Shown: positions 39,205 through 48,217, counted from the stretch's first letter. The stretch: DNA of 64,000 bases from Cryobacterium zongtaii (GCF_002909375.1 NZ_PPXD01000007.1:62001-126000), one strand, 5' to 3'. Numbers and translations: made by a program. The notes: generated by a model not told the origin, from the letters alone.

Positions 39205-39978
39205 CTAGCTGGTGAAGTCGGAGGTGTCGCCGACGTAGCGGGTGTTGTTCGCCGGGACCGGCTCGACGGCGGCCAGTACGATCTCCGCGGCGAACTCGCT
39301 GACGTTGTACAGCTTGCCGGCAGAATCCTGGCGGGCGCTGATGGCACCGGGATTCGCGCGCTCGAGCAGGACCGCCGTGATGGTGCCCTGGATCATGTCA
39401 CCGGAGACGACGACAAAACCGATGCCGGCCTCGGCAAGTTCGGGAATGACGGCGCGGAGCGCGTCCTCGCCGGCACGCTTGCTGCGGGCCACCGGCTCGT
39501 AGACGGCCACGTTCGACGCGGTGTCGACGAAATGCGCCTGGTGGCTCGTGATGAAGACCACGCGGGCGCCGTCGCTGAGCAGCGGCACGGCCGCGGTGAG
39601 CAGGTTGACCTGGGCGTCGCGGTTCAACTGCATGGCATAGTCCTCGGCCATGCCGGACTCCATGCCGCCGGACGCATTCATCACGAGGATGTCGAGTCCG
39701 CCGTACTCGGCGCGGATGGTGTCGAACATGGCCGAGACGGATTCCGCGTCGGTGAGGTCGGCGGCCACGGTGATCGCGGTTCCGCCGGCGGCGCGGATGG
39801 CGTCGGCCAGCTTGGTGGCGCGCGCTTCCTTGTTGCGGTAGTTGATGACGACCTTCGCGCCGGCTTCGGCGAAGTAGGCGACGGTGTCGGCTCCGATCCC
39901 CCGGGACGAGCCCGTGACGAGGATGCGCTTTCCCGAGAGACTGCCGGGCTGGAGGGGATTCATCGTAGGTGTGCTCAC
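39205..39978 (-). CDS. SDR-family oxidoreductase with atypical active site
   Basis: A 257-residue Rossmann protein with TGSSRGIGADTVAYFAEAGA (residues about 20-39) and the structural NAS motif in LVMNASGG. The catalytic YxxxK position reads VARSK: a tyrosine occurs three residues earlier in VYEPVARSKRAGED, so spacing to the lysine is seven. The serine region is FITSHQAH. The cofactor fold is clear but the chemistry is uncertain. GTG 39978 is chosen because TAGTGT lies eight bases upstream; ATG 39963 is an alternative. Confidence 0.82.
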   Translation of the reverse strand: MSTPTMNPLQPGSLSGKRILVTGSSRGIGADTVAYFAEAGAKVVINYRNKEARATKLADAIRAAGGTAITVAADLTDAESVSAMFDTIRAEYGGLDILVMNASGGMESGMAEDYAMQLNRDAQVNLLTAAVPLLSDGARVVFITSHQAHFVDTASNVAVYEPVARSKRAGEDALRAVIPELAEAGIGFVVVSGDMIQGTITAVLLERANPGAISARQDSAGKLYNVSEFAAEIVLAAVEPVPANNTRYVGDTSDFTS

Positions 39979-40056
39979 GGTGATAAACACTACCAACATG
40001 CCCAACACCTCCAAGTGCTAGCGTCATCTGCAAGCGACGCTAAGAGGGGCGACGAC

Positions 40057-40527
40057 ATGGTGGATTTGACGGACTACCTGTGGATCGTATGGCTGGTCTT
40101 CATCCTGGTCTGCGTCATCATCGAGCTGCTGACCCTGGATTTCACCTTTCTGATGATCGCCGTCGGCAGTCTCGCCGGGCTGGGAGCGAACCTGCTCGGC
40201 TGGGAATGGTGGGTGCAGATCCTCGTCGCCGGCGCCGTGTCGGTGCTGCTGTTGCTGCTCATCCGCCCGGTGCTCTTACGCCTGATGGCCAAGAGCGCGG
40301 CGGCAGTGCCACCCAGCAACGTGGCCGCGCTGATCGGCATGGGCGGGCGGGTGTCCTCCACCATCGCCGAACTGGGCGGCCTGGTCAGGCTCGACAACGG
40401 CGAGACCTGGACGGCCCGCCTCTCCCCCGACCGGACCCCGACCCGCATCGATCCCGGCGAGCGGGTCCTGGTGTCGGCCATCGAAGGCTCCACAGCTGTT
40501 GTCGTGCCCGAGGAAAGGACCGATTAA
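40057..40527 (+). CDS. NfeD-family membrane protein
   Basis: A 156-residue protein with an N-terminal cluster of hydrophobic segments (about residues 7-27, 29-50 and 55-73) and a C-terminal OB-fold domain (about 85-150, with GGRVSSTIAELGGLVRLDN). NfeD proteins accompany SPFH/flotillin-like proteins, and the next gene encodes one, one base downstream. It uses one rare TTA leucine codon at residue 74. AGAGGGG precedes the ATG. Confidence 0.88.
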   Translation: MVDLTDYLWIVWLVFILVCVIIELLTLDFTFLMIAVGSLAGLGANLLGWEWWVQILVAGAVSVLLLLLIRPVLLRLMAKSAAAVPPSNVAALIGMGGRVSSTIAELGGLVRLDNGETWTARLSPDRTPTRIDPGERVLVSAIEGSTAVVVPEERTD

Positions 40528-40528
40528 C

Positions 40529-41503
40529 GTGCCAAATCTCGATCAACTCCTTCTCCAGATCTTCGTTGTGGTCCTCATCATCGTCGTTCTGGTCTTTGTC
40601 GTGGTGGTGCTTGTGCGCACCATCCGCATCATTCCGCAGGCCAGTGCCGGTGTCGTCGAACGTCTCGGCAAGTACCACAAGACCCTGATGCCCGGCCTCA
40701 ACATCCTGGTGCCGTTCATCGACCGGGTGCGGCCGCTCATCGACATGCGCGAACAGGTGGTGTCTTTTCCACCGCAGCCGGTGATCACCGAGGACAATCT
40801 GGTGGTGTCGATCGACACCGTCGTCTACTTCCAGGTGACGGATGCCCGCGCCGCGACCTATGAGATCGCCAACTACCTCGGTGCGGTCGAGCAGCTGACC
40901 ACGACCACCCTGCGCAACGTGGTCGGCGGGCTCAACCTTGAAGAGGCTCTGACCAGCCGGGACAACATCAACGGGCAACTGCGGATCGTGCTGGACGAGG
41001 CCACCGGGAAGTGGGGCATCAGGGTCGGCCGGGTGGAGCTGAAGGCCATCGACCCGCCGCACTCGATCCAGGACTCCATGGAGAAGCAGATGCGCGCCGA
41101 ACGAGACCGCCGAGCTCTGATCCTCACGGCCGAGGGCACCAAGCAGTCCGCCATCCTCACGGCGGAGGGCGCGCGTCAGGCCTCGATCCTGCAGGCGGAA
41201 GGCCAGGCCAAGGCTGCCGTGCTGCGGGCCCAGGGAGAGGCGGAGGCCATCACCACGGTCTTCAAGGCCATCCACGACGGCGACCCCGACCCGAAGCTCC
41301 TCGCCTACCAGTATCTGCAGACCCTGCCCAAGCTGGCGGACGGCACGGCGAACAAGCTCTGGATAGTGCCCAGTGAGCTGACCGAGGCGATGAAGGGGAT
41401 CGGTCGGGCCTTCGGCCCGAATCCGGTTGCCGGCTCCCACCCGGCTGCCGCCGACGCAGCCGGGATCGGCCCAGAGACCCCGGGACCCGATCGTGAACGC
41501 TGA
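40529..41503 (+). CDS. SPFH/Band 7 (stomatin-like) membrane protein
   Basis: A 324-residue protein with one N-terminal membrane segment (about residues 8-30). An SPFH domain follows (VVERLGKYHKTLMPGLNIL, VSIDTVVYFQVTD), then an Ala/Glu-rich coiled coil (ILTAEGTKQSAILTAEGARQ). It resembles QmcA/stomatin-type scaffold proteins that organise membrane microdomains or membrane proteases with NfeD. AAAGGA lies upstream of the GTG. The stop overlaps the GDPD gene by 11 bases. Confidence 0.92.
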   Translation: MPNLDQLLLQIFVVVLIIVVLVFVVVVLVRTIRIIPQASAGVVERLGKYHKTLMPGLNILVPFIDRVRPLIDMREQVVSFPPQPVITEDNLVVSIDTVVYFQVTDARAATYEIANYLGAVEQLTTTTLRNVVGGLNLEEALTSRDNINGQLRIVLDEATGKWGIRVGRVELKAIDPPHSIQDSMEKQMRAERDRRALILTAEGTKQSAILTAEGARQASILQAEGQAKAAVLRAQGEAEAITTVFKAIHDGDPDPKLLAYQYLQTLPKLADGTANKLWIVPSELTEAMKGIGRAFGPNPVAGSHPAAADAAGIGPETPGPDRER

Positions 41504-42245
41504 CCTGACGACGTTCCTGTCCCCGCCAGGGCCGCGGATCCTCGCGCACCGGGGCCTGAGCACGCAGGCGCCGGAAAACACCCTGCTCGCCTTCCTGCAG
41601 GCCATCGTCGGCGGGGCTACGCACCTCGAAACAGATGTGCACGCCAGCAGCGACGGCGTCGCCGTGATCAGCCACGACCCGGTCCTGCCGAATGACGGCC
41701 CGGCCGTGAACGCTCTCACGATGGCCCAGCTCAGCCGGGTCGACCTCGGCGTGGGCCAGACCTATTGCTCGCTCGCGGAGGCGTTGGCCGCCTTCCCGGA
41801 CGCCAGGTTCAACATCGACGTCAAGTCCGCCGACGCCGTGTTGCCCGCCGCGCGCGCCATCCGGGCCGCCGCCGCATCCCGCCGGGTGCTCCTCACCTCG
41901 TTCTCTGAGAGCCGGCGACGTCGGGTGCTCCGGGCCGTCCCCGGAGCGGCGACGTCGGCGTCTGCCCAGGGAATCGCCCTGATGCTGGCCGCGGTCGGAC
42001 TCCGGCAGCACTGGGCGCTCCCCCGCATCCTGCGCGGGGTCCACGCCATCCAGGTTCCGGTTCGGGCCGGACGGCTGCGCATCGTCACCCCGCGGGTGAT
42101 CAACCGGATGCATGCCATCGGCGTGGAGGTGCACGTGTGGACCGTCAACGACCCGGCCGTGATGGCCCGGCTGTTGGCGCTCGGCGTGGACGGTCTCGTC
42201 ACCGACCGATGCGACCTCGCTGCCCATGTGGTCGCCCGGCGGTGA
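41493..42245 (+). CDS. Glycerophosphodiester phosphodiesterase
   Basis: A 250-residue GDPD-family enzyme that releases sn-glycerol 3-phosphate from deacylated phospholipids. The active-site HRG is in ILAHRGLSTQAPENT, the metal-binding glutamate and aspartate are in HLETDVH, and the second histidine is in VISHDPVLP. The C-terminal VHVWTVND is typical. There is no signal peptide, so it is probably cytosolic. The GTG start lies inside the end of the SPFH gene, implying translational coupling; the frame is open further upstream. Confidence 0.9.
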   Translation: MNADLTTFLSPPGPRILAHRGLSTQAPENTLLAFLQAIVGGATHLETDVHASSDGVAVISHDPVLPNDGPAVNALTMAQLSRVDLGVGQTYCSLAEALAAFPDARFNIDVKSADAVLPAARAIRAAAASRRVLLTSFSESRRRRVLRAVPGAATSASAQGIALMLAAVGLRQHWALPRILRGVHAIQVPVRAGRLRIVTPRVINRMHAIGVEVHVWTVNDPAVMARLLALGVDGLVTDRCDLAAHVVARR

Positions 42246-42270
42246 AACCGTCTGCGACAGGCGGCGGTTT
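42245..42270 (+). terminator. Possible terminator after the GDPD gene
   Basis: AAACCG at the stop codon pairs with CGGTTT at 42265-42270, with inner TCTG/CAGG pairing and a small bulge. It ends in TTT. It separates the nfeD-SPFH-GDPD unit from rbpA. Confidence 0.4.
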
Positions 42271-42300
42271 CTGAGAGATCCCCGCGAGATCGGCGGTAAC

Positions 42301-42327
42301 GGAAAGATAACGCACAGCTTGATGGTT
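42301..42327 (+). promoter_or_regulatory. SigR/SigH-type (ECF) promoter of rbpA
   Basis: GGAAA (42301-42305) and GTT (42325-42327) are separated by 19 bases. This is close to the GGAAT-N18/19-GTT pattern of thiol-stress sigma factors, which drive rbpA in Streptomyces. It lies 37 bases before the ATG. Confidence 0.55.
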
Positions 42328-42363
42328 TAGAACTGTGAATGCATCGCGAGAGGAGACCACACG

Positions 42364-42726
42364 ATGGCAGATCGTAGTTTGCGTGGCATGAGGTTGGGTT
42401 CACAGAGCCTGCAGAGCGAAGAGGGCGTGACCTTTTCCCCACGCGTGAGTCACACGTACTTGTGTGCAACGTGCGAACGCGAGACGGTGATGATTTTCTC
42501 CGCCGAAGCCGAGGCACCAGATGAGTGGGAGTGCCGTTTCTGCTCCCAGACCGCAACCCGGTTGGTTGATTCGAAGCCCGTGGTCGTCGACCACTCCGAC
42601 GAAAAGATCGCCCGCACCCACTGGGACATGCTCCTGGAGCGTCGCACCCGGGCCGAGCTCGAAGAGCTGCTGGAGGAACGCCTCGCGGTCCTGCGTCAGC
42701 GTCGGGGCCAAAAAGTCGGCGCGTAA
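42364..42726 (+). CDS. rbpA: RNA polymerase-binding protein RbpA
   Basis: A 120-residue actinobacterial transcription activator that binds RNA polymerase and the principal sigma factor. The N-terminal tail with SLRGMRLGS, the zinc-binding cysteines in CATCERE and CRFCSQT, and the C-terminal sigma-interaction helix (HWDMLLERRTRAELEELLEE) are all present. AGGAG lies nine bases before the ATG. A likely ECF-sigma promoter lies upstream. The principal sigma factor gene is in the same window (7428-8768). Confidence 0.95.
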   Translation: MADRSLRGMRLGSQSLQSEEGVTFSPRVSHTYLCATCERETVMIFSAEAEAPDEWECRFCSQTATRLVDSKPVVVDHSDEKIARTHWDMLLERRTRAELEELLEERLAVLRQRRGQKVGA

Positions 42727-42775
42727 CCGGCTCAGCGGGCAGCCTGGCTCCCGCGCACACACCTGACGGCGTCGG

Positions 42776-44377
42776 CTAACCCCGGCGCCGTTTGCGTATC
42801 TTCGCGCGGTCGGCGACAACCGGCGCCGGCGCCAACCGGGGGCCGGCGTCGGAGAGCCCCAGGGCTCTGGCCGACACGACGCAGAACAGCAGGCCCGCCA
42901 GGCCGAGGCCGGACACGAACCATTCCAGGGGCCGGCCCGCCGTCATCGCCGGTGTGGTCGACACGCTCAGCGTAACGGTCTGGATCATGGCACCGGGCAC
43001 CCAGGTGGGCAGGCTGTCGAGCGTCTCACCGTCCGGCGTGATGATAGCGCTCGTTCCGACGGTCGAGATGTTCACCACCGTGCGTCCGGCCTCGATGGCT
43101 CGGAGCCTCGCGATCGCCAGCTGCTGCACCGACTCATCCGTGCGACCGAAGTCTGCGTTGTTGGTCTGGGCCAGGATGATCTCGGCGTCGTCGTCGATCA
43201 TCTCGTGCACGAGCTGGTCGTCGGCGATGTCGAAGCAGATGGCGATGCCCGCGATGATGCCGTCGATGTCGAAGACATTGTCCCGGGTGCCGATCTCGTA
43301 GTCCCGGGACACCAGGTCGATCAGATCGGGCGCGAACGGTCGCCAGAAGGCCCGGTCCGGCATGTACTCCGCGAACGGGACCGGGTGCACCTTGTCGTAG
43401 AGGTCGACGGCGCCGTCGTCGGCCTTCCAGAGCAACGAGGTGTTGTAGAACTTGCCGTCCCGCTCGGTGATGGTTCCGGCGATCAGTGGAGCATCCATGG
43501 CCCGGCTGATGTAGTCCGCAACGCGGGCCGATTCCGTCGAGCGGAGCGGGTCGACGTCGATGCCGTTCTCCGGCCAGACGACGAAGTCGACAGGTTCACC
43601 CACCAGTGGCAGGGTCGCCGAGACGTGGTCGTTCAGGATCTGGCCGGGTTCATTCTGCGCGAACAGGCCGGCGTCGGAGGCGCCCTGCACGGCCGCGATA
43701 CGGGCGGTCCCGCTTTGCAGGGTCGGCCAGGCGGGGAACGCCAACAGCACCGCCACCGCGGCCACCGCGATCGCAGACCTGGCGCCGACGCGCACCCCGG
43801 GCTCGCGGCACAGTTGCACGGCCAGGGCGCTGAGCCAGACCATCACAAAACTGAGACCGGACATGCCCACCCAGGCGATGAGCCCGTTGAACGGGCTCTC
43901 GGATTGGGAGATGGCGATGCGGCCCCAGGCGAAACCACCGTATGGCCACACCGCGGAAATCGCTTCGCGAGCCGTCCACAACCCGGCGACGACGACCGGC
44001 AGCACACCGATCCGGCCGGCGACGGACGGCCAGAGTCGTGGGCCGACGTTCAGCACCACCGCGGTGAGCGCCAGGCCGACCGCGAAGAAGAGCGCCTCGA
44101 GCCCGGCCAGGGCCAGCCAGGGCACCGGGCCGAGGTACAGGGTGAGCCAGCTGATGTGGATGAGCCAAAACGACAGGCCGGCCACCAGGCCGACCAGCAG
44201 GCCCGTCCAGGGCCCGCGTCCGAGTAGGGCCAGGAACATCAGCGCCGCACCGACGGGGGCCAGGATCCACCAGGACCGATCCGGGAACCCGGCGTCCATG
44301 ATCGCGCCGGCACCGGCGGCCAGCAGAATCGCCGCCCACAGGGGCAGGCCGGTGCGTCGGAGTATGCCGGTGTTCAC
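42776..44377 (-). CDS. lnt: Apolipoprotein N-acyltransferase
   Basis: A 533-residue membrane enzyme that N-acylates the lipid-modified cysteine of lipoproteins. About six N-terminal hydrophobic segments precede a carbon-nitrogen hydrolase domain. Its triad is visible: Glu in VVWPENGID, Lys in DLYDKVHPVPFAEYMP and Cys in AGIAICFDIADD. A last hydrophobic segment is near the C-terminus, which ends in a basic KIRKRRRG. TAGGCT lies six bases before the GTG, overlapping the end of the helicase gene. Substrates such as CtaC and the FKBP lipoprotein are encoded here. Confidence 0.93.
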   Translation of the reverse strand: MNTGILRRTGLPLWAAILLAAGAGAIMDAGFPDRSWWILAPVGAALMFLALLGRGPWTGLLVGLVAGLSFWLIHISWLTLYLGPVPWLALAGLEALFFAVGLALTAVVLNVGPRLWPSVAGRIGVLPVVVAGLWTAREAISAVWPYGGFAWGRIAISQSESPFNGLIAWVGMSGLSFVMVWLSALAVQLCREPGVRVGARSAIAVAAVAVLLAFPAWPTLQSGTARIAAVQGASDAGLFAQNEPGQILNDHVSATLPLVGEPVDFVVWPENGIDVDPLRSTESARVADYISRAMDAPLIAGTITERDGKFYNTSLLWKADDGAVDLYDKVHPVPFAEYMPDRAFWRPFAPDLIDLVSRDYEIGTRDNVFDIDGIIAGIAICFDIADDQLVHEMIDDDAEIILAQTNNADFGRTDESVQQLAIARLRAIEAGRTVVNISTVGTSAIITPDGETLDSLPTWVPGAMIQTVTLSVSTTPAMTAGRPLEWFVSGLGLAGLLFCVVSARALGLSDAGPRLAPAPVVADRAKIRKRRRG

Positions 44378-44386
44378 TTCAATAGC

Positions 44387-46831
44387 CTAAGCGACCGAGG
44401 AATACGCCACGATGCCGCGCCGAATGGAGTCCATCGCCACTCGCGCCGTCCGACCGACGGGGCCGTCCGCGACGAGCGAGAGCTGGTCGAGGAGGTCGAT
44501 GGTCTGCTTGGTCCAACGCACGAAGTCACCCGCAGCCATCTCGGCCTCCTCCAGCACCAGGCCGAGCGAGTCGCCGCGCGCCCACTTCCACATCGCCAGG
44601 CTCAGGCCACCCGCGAGGGGGTTGCTGCCGGGCAGCTTGTGGTCCCGTTCGAGGTCGTCGAGCTGGCTCCACAGGATCGAGGTGGCGTCCAGCGCGGGCC
44701 GGAACGGGCCCTTGGGCAGGAACCTCTCGTCGGTCTCGCCCTCGTCCCGGCGCGGTTCGAAGACCAGGGCGCACGCCATGGCGGCGAGGCTGGGCGCATC
44801 GAGGGAGTTCCAGAGGCCACGGCGCAGCGATTCGGCGACGAGCAGGTCGCGGTCGGCGTAGATGCGGCGCAAGATGCGGCCGCTCTCGCTCAGCGTTACG
44901 GCGCGGCCCTCGCCGGGCACAAGGTAGCCGAAGCCGAGCAAGACATCGGTGACCCTGTCGAACACCCGGGCGACGGCCCCGGTGCGGGCCGTGATCTGGC
45001 TGGTCAGCGCCTCGGTCTCCCGGGTCAGTTTCCACCACCTCTGTGCCCAGCGGGCGTGGGCTTCGCGGTCCGGGCAGCTGTGGCAGGGGTGCGCGCGCAT
45101 GCGCTTCCGCAGAGCGGCCAATTCCTTCTGGCGCCGGTCCCGGCCCCGCGCATTCGAATCGGCGGCGGCATTCTCACGTTCGAGGTCGGACAGACGTCGC
45201 CGGATGCCCGAATACTCGGTGAAGTCGCCCAGGTGGCAGGCCATCGAGGTGGCGTACCCGTCCAGCGAACTCTGCTGCTGCCGCACCCGCCGGGCCAGGT
45301 CGACCACGGCGCGGTCGGCCTGGAACTGTGCGAACGAGGACTCCAGAACCTCCCGGGTGTGTTCCCGGCCGAACTGGTCGATGAGGTTGACGGCCATGTT
45401 GTAGGTGGGTTTGAAGCTGGAGTTCAACGGGTAGGTGCGCCGGGACGCCAGCGAGGCGACGGCCTGCGGGTCCAGGCCCTGCTGCCACTGGATGACGGCG
45501 TGCCCCTCAACGTCGATGCCGCGGCGGCCGGCGCGACCGGTGAGCTGGGTGTACTCCCCCGGCGTGATCGGAACCCGCGCTTCACCGTTGAACTTCTCGA
45601 GCTTGTCGAGCACCACGGTGCGGGCCGGCATGTTGATACCCAGCGCCAGCGTCTCCGTGGCAAAAACGGCTTTGACCAGCTTCTTCTGGAAGAGCTCTTC
45701 GACGACTTCCTTAAAGGCTGGCAGCATGCCGGCGTGGTGGGCTGCCACGCCGCGTTCAAGCCCGTCGAGCCACTCCCAGTAGCCCAGAACGGCGAGGTCC
45801 TCGTCGAGCAGGGTGCGGCAGCGTTCGTCGACGATCTGCCGGATCTGATCGCGCTCGGCGGTGTCGGTGAGGCGCACGCCGGCGCGGAGGACCTGGCGCA
45901 CGGCCTGATCGCAGCCGACCCGGCTGAAGATGAAAAAGATGGCGGGCAGCAGGTGCTTGCCCTCGAGCATCCGCACGATCTCGGCTCGGTCCATGCGACC
46001 GGACTCCGCTTGCGCGCGCTGCTGGTGGTACCTGCTCTGGTTCGAGCCCCGGCGGCCACGGCCTGACCTGTCGGAGAGCGGCCGACCGCCGGCCTGATTC
46101 AGTCGCACCAGCTCCGGGTTCACCCGGTGGGTGGCGGCCAGCCCCGACGAATCGAACAGGTCCAGCATCTTGCTCTTGACCAGCACGTGCTGGTCCAGTG
46201 GGACCGGCCGTTCCTCCGAAACAATGACGTCGGTGTCGCCGCGGACGGCCTGCAGCCAGTCACCGAATTCCTCAGCGTTGGACACCGTCGCGCTCAGCGA
46301 CACCATCCGCACCGACTGGGGCAGGTGAATGATGACCTCTTCCCAGACCGCCCCGCGGAAGCGGTCGGCCAGGTAGTGAACCTCGTCCATGATGACGAAC
46401 GCGAGATTGCCGAGCAGGTCGGAATCGGCGTAGAGCATGTTGCGGAGCACTTCGGTCGTCATCACGACTATCCGGGCGCCGGCGTTGACGTTGGTGTCCC
46501 CCGTGAGCAGGCCCACCTGGTCTGCGCCGTATTCGGCGACGAGCTCCTGGAACTTCTGGTTGCTCAGCGCCTTCATCGGCGCGGTGTAGAAGACCTTGGC
46601 GGTCTTCTGCTGCATGGCCAGGAAGATGGCGAACTCGGCGACGACGGTCTTGCCGGCGCCGGTGGGCGCGGCGACGAGCACGCTGTTCCCGGCCTCGAGC
46701 GACGCCCCCGCGGCGAGCTGGAAGGAATCCAGGTCGAAGCGCAAGCCCCGACGGAATGTCTCGAGTTTGGGGGTCTGCGCCCGCAGGCGTGCTGCTGTGT
46801 ACCGGTCCGCCGGTGACTGGAGGTCTGTCAT
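44387..46831 (-). CDS. helY: DEAD/DEAH-box RNA helicase (HelY/Ski2-like)
   Basis: An 814-residue superfamily 2 helicase. Walker A is APTGAGKTVVAEF, motif II is the DEVH in FVIMDEVHYLADRFR, and motif VI is TGRAGRRGID. A DSHCT domain forms the C-terminus. Cysteines in HPCHSCPDREAH may bind metal. Actinobacterial HelY proteins are assigned to RNA turnover by similarity to Ski2/Mtr4. It follows tatC by eight bases on the same strand and runs into the lnt promoter. Confidence 0.92.
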   Translation of the reverse strand: MTDLQSPADRYTAARLRAQTPKLETFRRGLRFDLDSFQLAAGASLEAGNSVLVAAPTGAGKTVVAEFAIFLAMQQKTAKVFYTAPMKALSNQKFQELVAEYGADQVGLLTGDTNVNAGARIVVMTTEVLRNMLYADSDLLGNLAFVIMDEVHYLADRFRGAVWEEVIIHLPQSVRMVSLSATVSNAEEFGDWLQAVRGDTDVIVSEERPVPLDQHVLVKSKMLDLFDSSGLAATHRVNPELVRLNQAGGRPLSDRSGRGRRGSNQSRYHQQRAQAESGRMDRAEIVRMLEGKHLLPAIFFIFSRVGCDQAVRQVLRAGVRLTDTAERDQIRQIVDERCRTLLDEDLAVLGYWEWLDGLERGVAAHHAGMLPAFKEVVEELFQKKLVKAVFATETLALGINMPARTVVLDKLEKFNGEARVPITPGEYTQLTGRAGRRGIDVEGHAVIQWQQGLDPQAVASLASRRTYPLNSSFKPTYNMAVNLIDQFGREHTREVLESSFAQFQADRAVVDLARRVRQQQSSLDGYATSMACHLGDFTEYSGIRRRLSDLERENAAADSNARGRDRRQKELAALRKRMRAHPCHSCPDREAHARWAQRWWKLTRETEALTSQITARTGAVARVFDRVTDVLLGFGYLVPGEGRAVTLSESGRILRRIYADRDLLVAESLRRGLWNSLDAPSLAAMACALVFEPRRDEGETDERFLPKGPFRPALDATSILWSQLDDLERDHKLPGSNPLAGGLSLAMWKWARGDSLGLVLEEAEMAAGDFVRWTKQTIDLLDQLSLVADGPVGRTARVAMDSIRRGIVAYSSVA

Positions 46832-46839
46832 CTGGTGCG

Positions 46840-47634
46840 CTAGAGCGCCAACTCCCGTTCGAGGGCACGGGCGCGCCGGGCGGCGCGCTTGTCGTGCAGG
46901 TACGCGATTCCGTATGCGGCGAAGTACAGCAGGATCATCGGGACCGCGAGCATGAACATCGAGATCACGTCAGCGGCCGGGGTGGCGATGGCGGTGAAGA
47001 GGATGATCACCAGAACGGCGATGCGCCAGGACTTGATGATCGAGGCGGCGCTGATCACCCCGGCAAAATTGAGCAGGACCACAAAGACGGGCAACACAAA
47101 GGCGATGCCGATGGCGACGAGTAGTTTGAGGGTGAAATCCAGGTAGTTCTGGGCATTGATGAAGGCCGCGTCCTCCGGCGGCGCGAAGCTCGTCATGAGG
47201 CCGACGACCTGCGGCAGCACATACCAGCCGGCCGCACAGCCGGCGAGGAACAGGGGCACCGCCGTCAGCACGAAGCCGTAGACGTACTTCTTCTCGCCGC
47301 GGGTGAGGCCCGGCATCAGGAACGCGAAGATCTGGTACAGCCAGATCGGGCTGGACACCACCAGGCCCACGTAGAACGCGATCTTCAGCTTGAGGTCGAA
47401 GGCAGAGGTGATGTCGGGGTAATTGATCTGTGCGTTCCGGTCCTGCGCCTCGATGATGGCGTAGATCGGTTCGCGCAGCGCGGACCAGACTCCCTCGGAG
47501 AGCATCCAGCCGATGATGGCTCCGACGAGGATACCGGCGGCGGCACGGAACAGGCGCTTGCGCAGCTCGACCAGATGCTGGCCCAGCGACATCGTGCCCG
47601 CACGGTTCGCACGCTTGGTGGTGCGCACGGCCAC
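46840..47634 (-). CDS. tatC: Sec-independent protein translocase TatC
   Basis: A 264-residue Tat receptor with six transmembrane segments. The conserved N-terminal SLGQHLVELRKRLFRA and the first-loop segment with YQIFAFLMPGLTRGEKKY are intact, as is the FVLPVFVVLLNFAG region. The C-terminus is Arg-rich (KRAARRARALERELAL). It starts five bases after tatA. The Rieske protein QcrA is a plausible Tat substrate in this family. Confidence 0.95.
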   Translation of the reverse strand: MAVRTTKRANRAGTMSLGQHLVELRKRLFRAAAGILVGAIIGWMLSEGVWSALREPIYAIIEAQDRNAQINYPDITSAFDLKLKIAFYVGLVVSSPIWLYQIFAFLMPGLTRGEKKYVYGFVLTAVPLFLAGCAAGWYVLPQVVGLMTSFAPPEDAAFINAQNYLDFTLKLLVAIGIAFVLPVFVVLLNFAGVISAASIIKSWRIAVLVIILFTAIATPAADVISMFMLAVPMILLYFAAYGIAYLHDKRAARRARALERELAL

Positions 47635-47639
47635 GGGAG

Positions 47640-47882
47640 TTAGGACTTCGTCTGGTCGCCCGGGCCGACGGTCCGCGTCGTACCGTCAGCGGCGTCCGGG
47701 TGCGCCGGCGTGCCGGTCTTGTCTGCAGGCTCGTCAACGGTGTCGGTCTTGATCTCGTTCTTGAAGATCTTCATTGACTGGCCGAGGCTGCGGGCCAGGC
47801 CGGGCAGCTTGGGCGCACCGAACAACAGCAGGATGACGACGAGGATGATCAGAAAGTGCCATCCGGTCAGATTGCTCAACAT
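47640..47882 (-). CDS. tatA: Sec-independent protein translocase TatA
   Basis: An 80-residue pore-forming Tat component. It has a single membrane helix (about residues 5-21), the hallmark FGAPKLPGLARSLGQSMKIF amphipathic region and an acidic, Pro/Thr-rich tail. It overlaps the upstream small membrane protein gene by seven bases, so pafB-pafC-small protein-tatA-tatC-helY reads as one unit. Confidence 0.94.
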   Translation of the reverse strand: MLSNLTGWHFLIILVVILLLFGAPKLPGLARSLGQSMKIFKNEIKTDTVDEPADKTGTPAHPDAADGTTRTVGPGDQTKS

Positions 47883-48217
47883 GAGGGTCGATCCTCTGGC
47901 TTGTAGGGAGTGTGTTGGATTAGTTTACCCCGGTTGATCCTGAGATCCCGCCGGTGTGCTCGTCGGTGCGCACGCTCGATGCGAGCCTGGTCGATCGCGG
48001 CGGCCAAGTCCCGTCGTTTCTGGAACACCGCCGGTGAGAATGGTTTCCTCGGCAGCGCGGTGTCGAGGTCGAGTTCGGCCAGCTGGTCGCCGAGGTCTTC
48101 GAGGGCGCCGAAGGTGACCATCAGCTTGCGAAACAGGCGCACCGCGAACCAGGCCAGCATCGCGAGGAGCCCGGCGACCAGCAGCGCCCAGATCAGGATC
48201 CAGGACCAGACCGGCAT
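47876..48217 (-). CDS. Small membrane protein between pafC and tatA
   Basis: A 113-residue protein with one strongly hydrophobic N-terminal segment (VWSWILIWALLVAGLLAMLA) followed by a charged cytosolic tail with many Arg and His (RIERAHRRAHRRDLRINRGK). No family recognised. The ATG overlaps the pafC stop by one base (TGATG) and its end overlaps tatA, so it is tightly coupled to both. A TatB-like helper role is possible from position but TatB motifs are not evident. Confidence 0.75.
   Translation of the reverse strand: MPVWSWILIWALLVAGLLAMLAWFAVRLFRKLMVTFGALEDLGDQLAELDLDTALPRKPFSPAVFQKRRDLAAAIDQARIERAHRRAHRRDLRINRGKLIQHTPYKPEDRPSC

Noticed and set aside
40276..40278. TTA codon in nfeD as a bldA-type regulatory codon
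   Set aside because: A single rare codon without evidence of developmental tRNA control in this family; could be drift.
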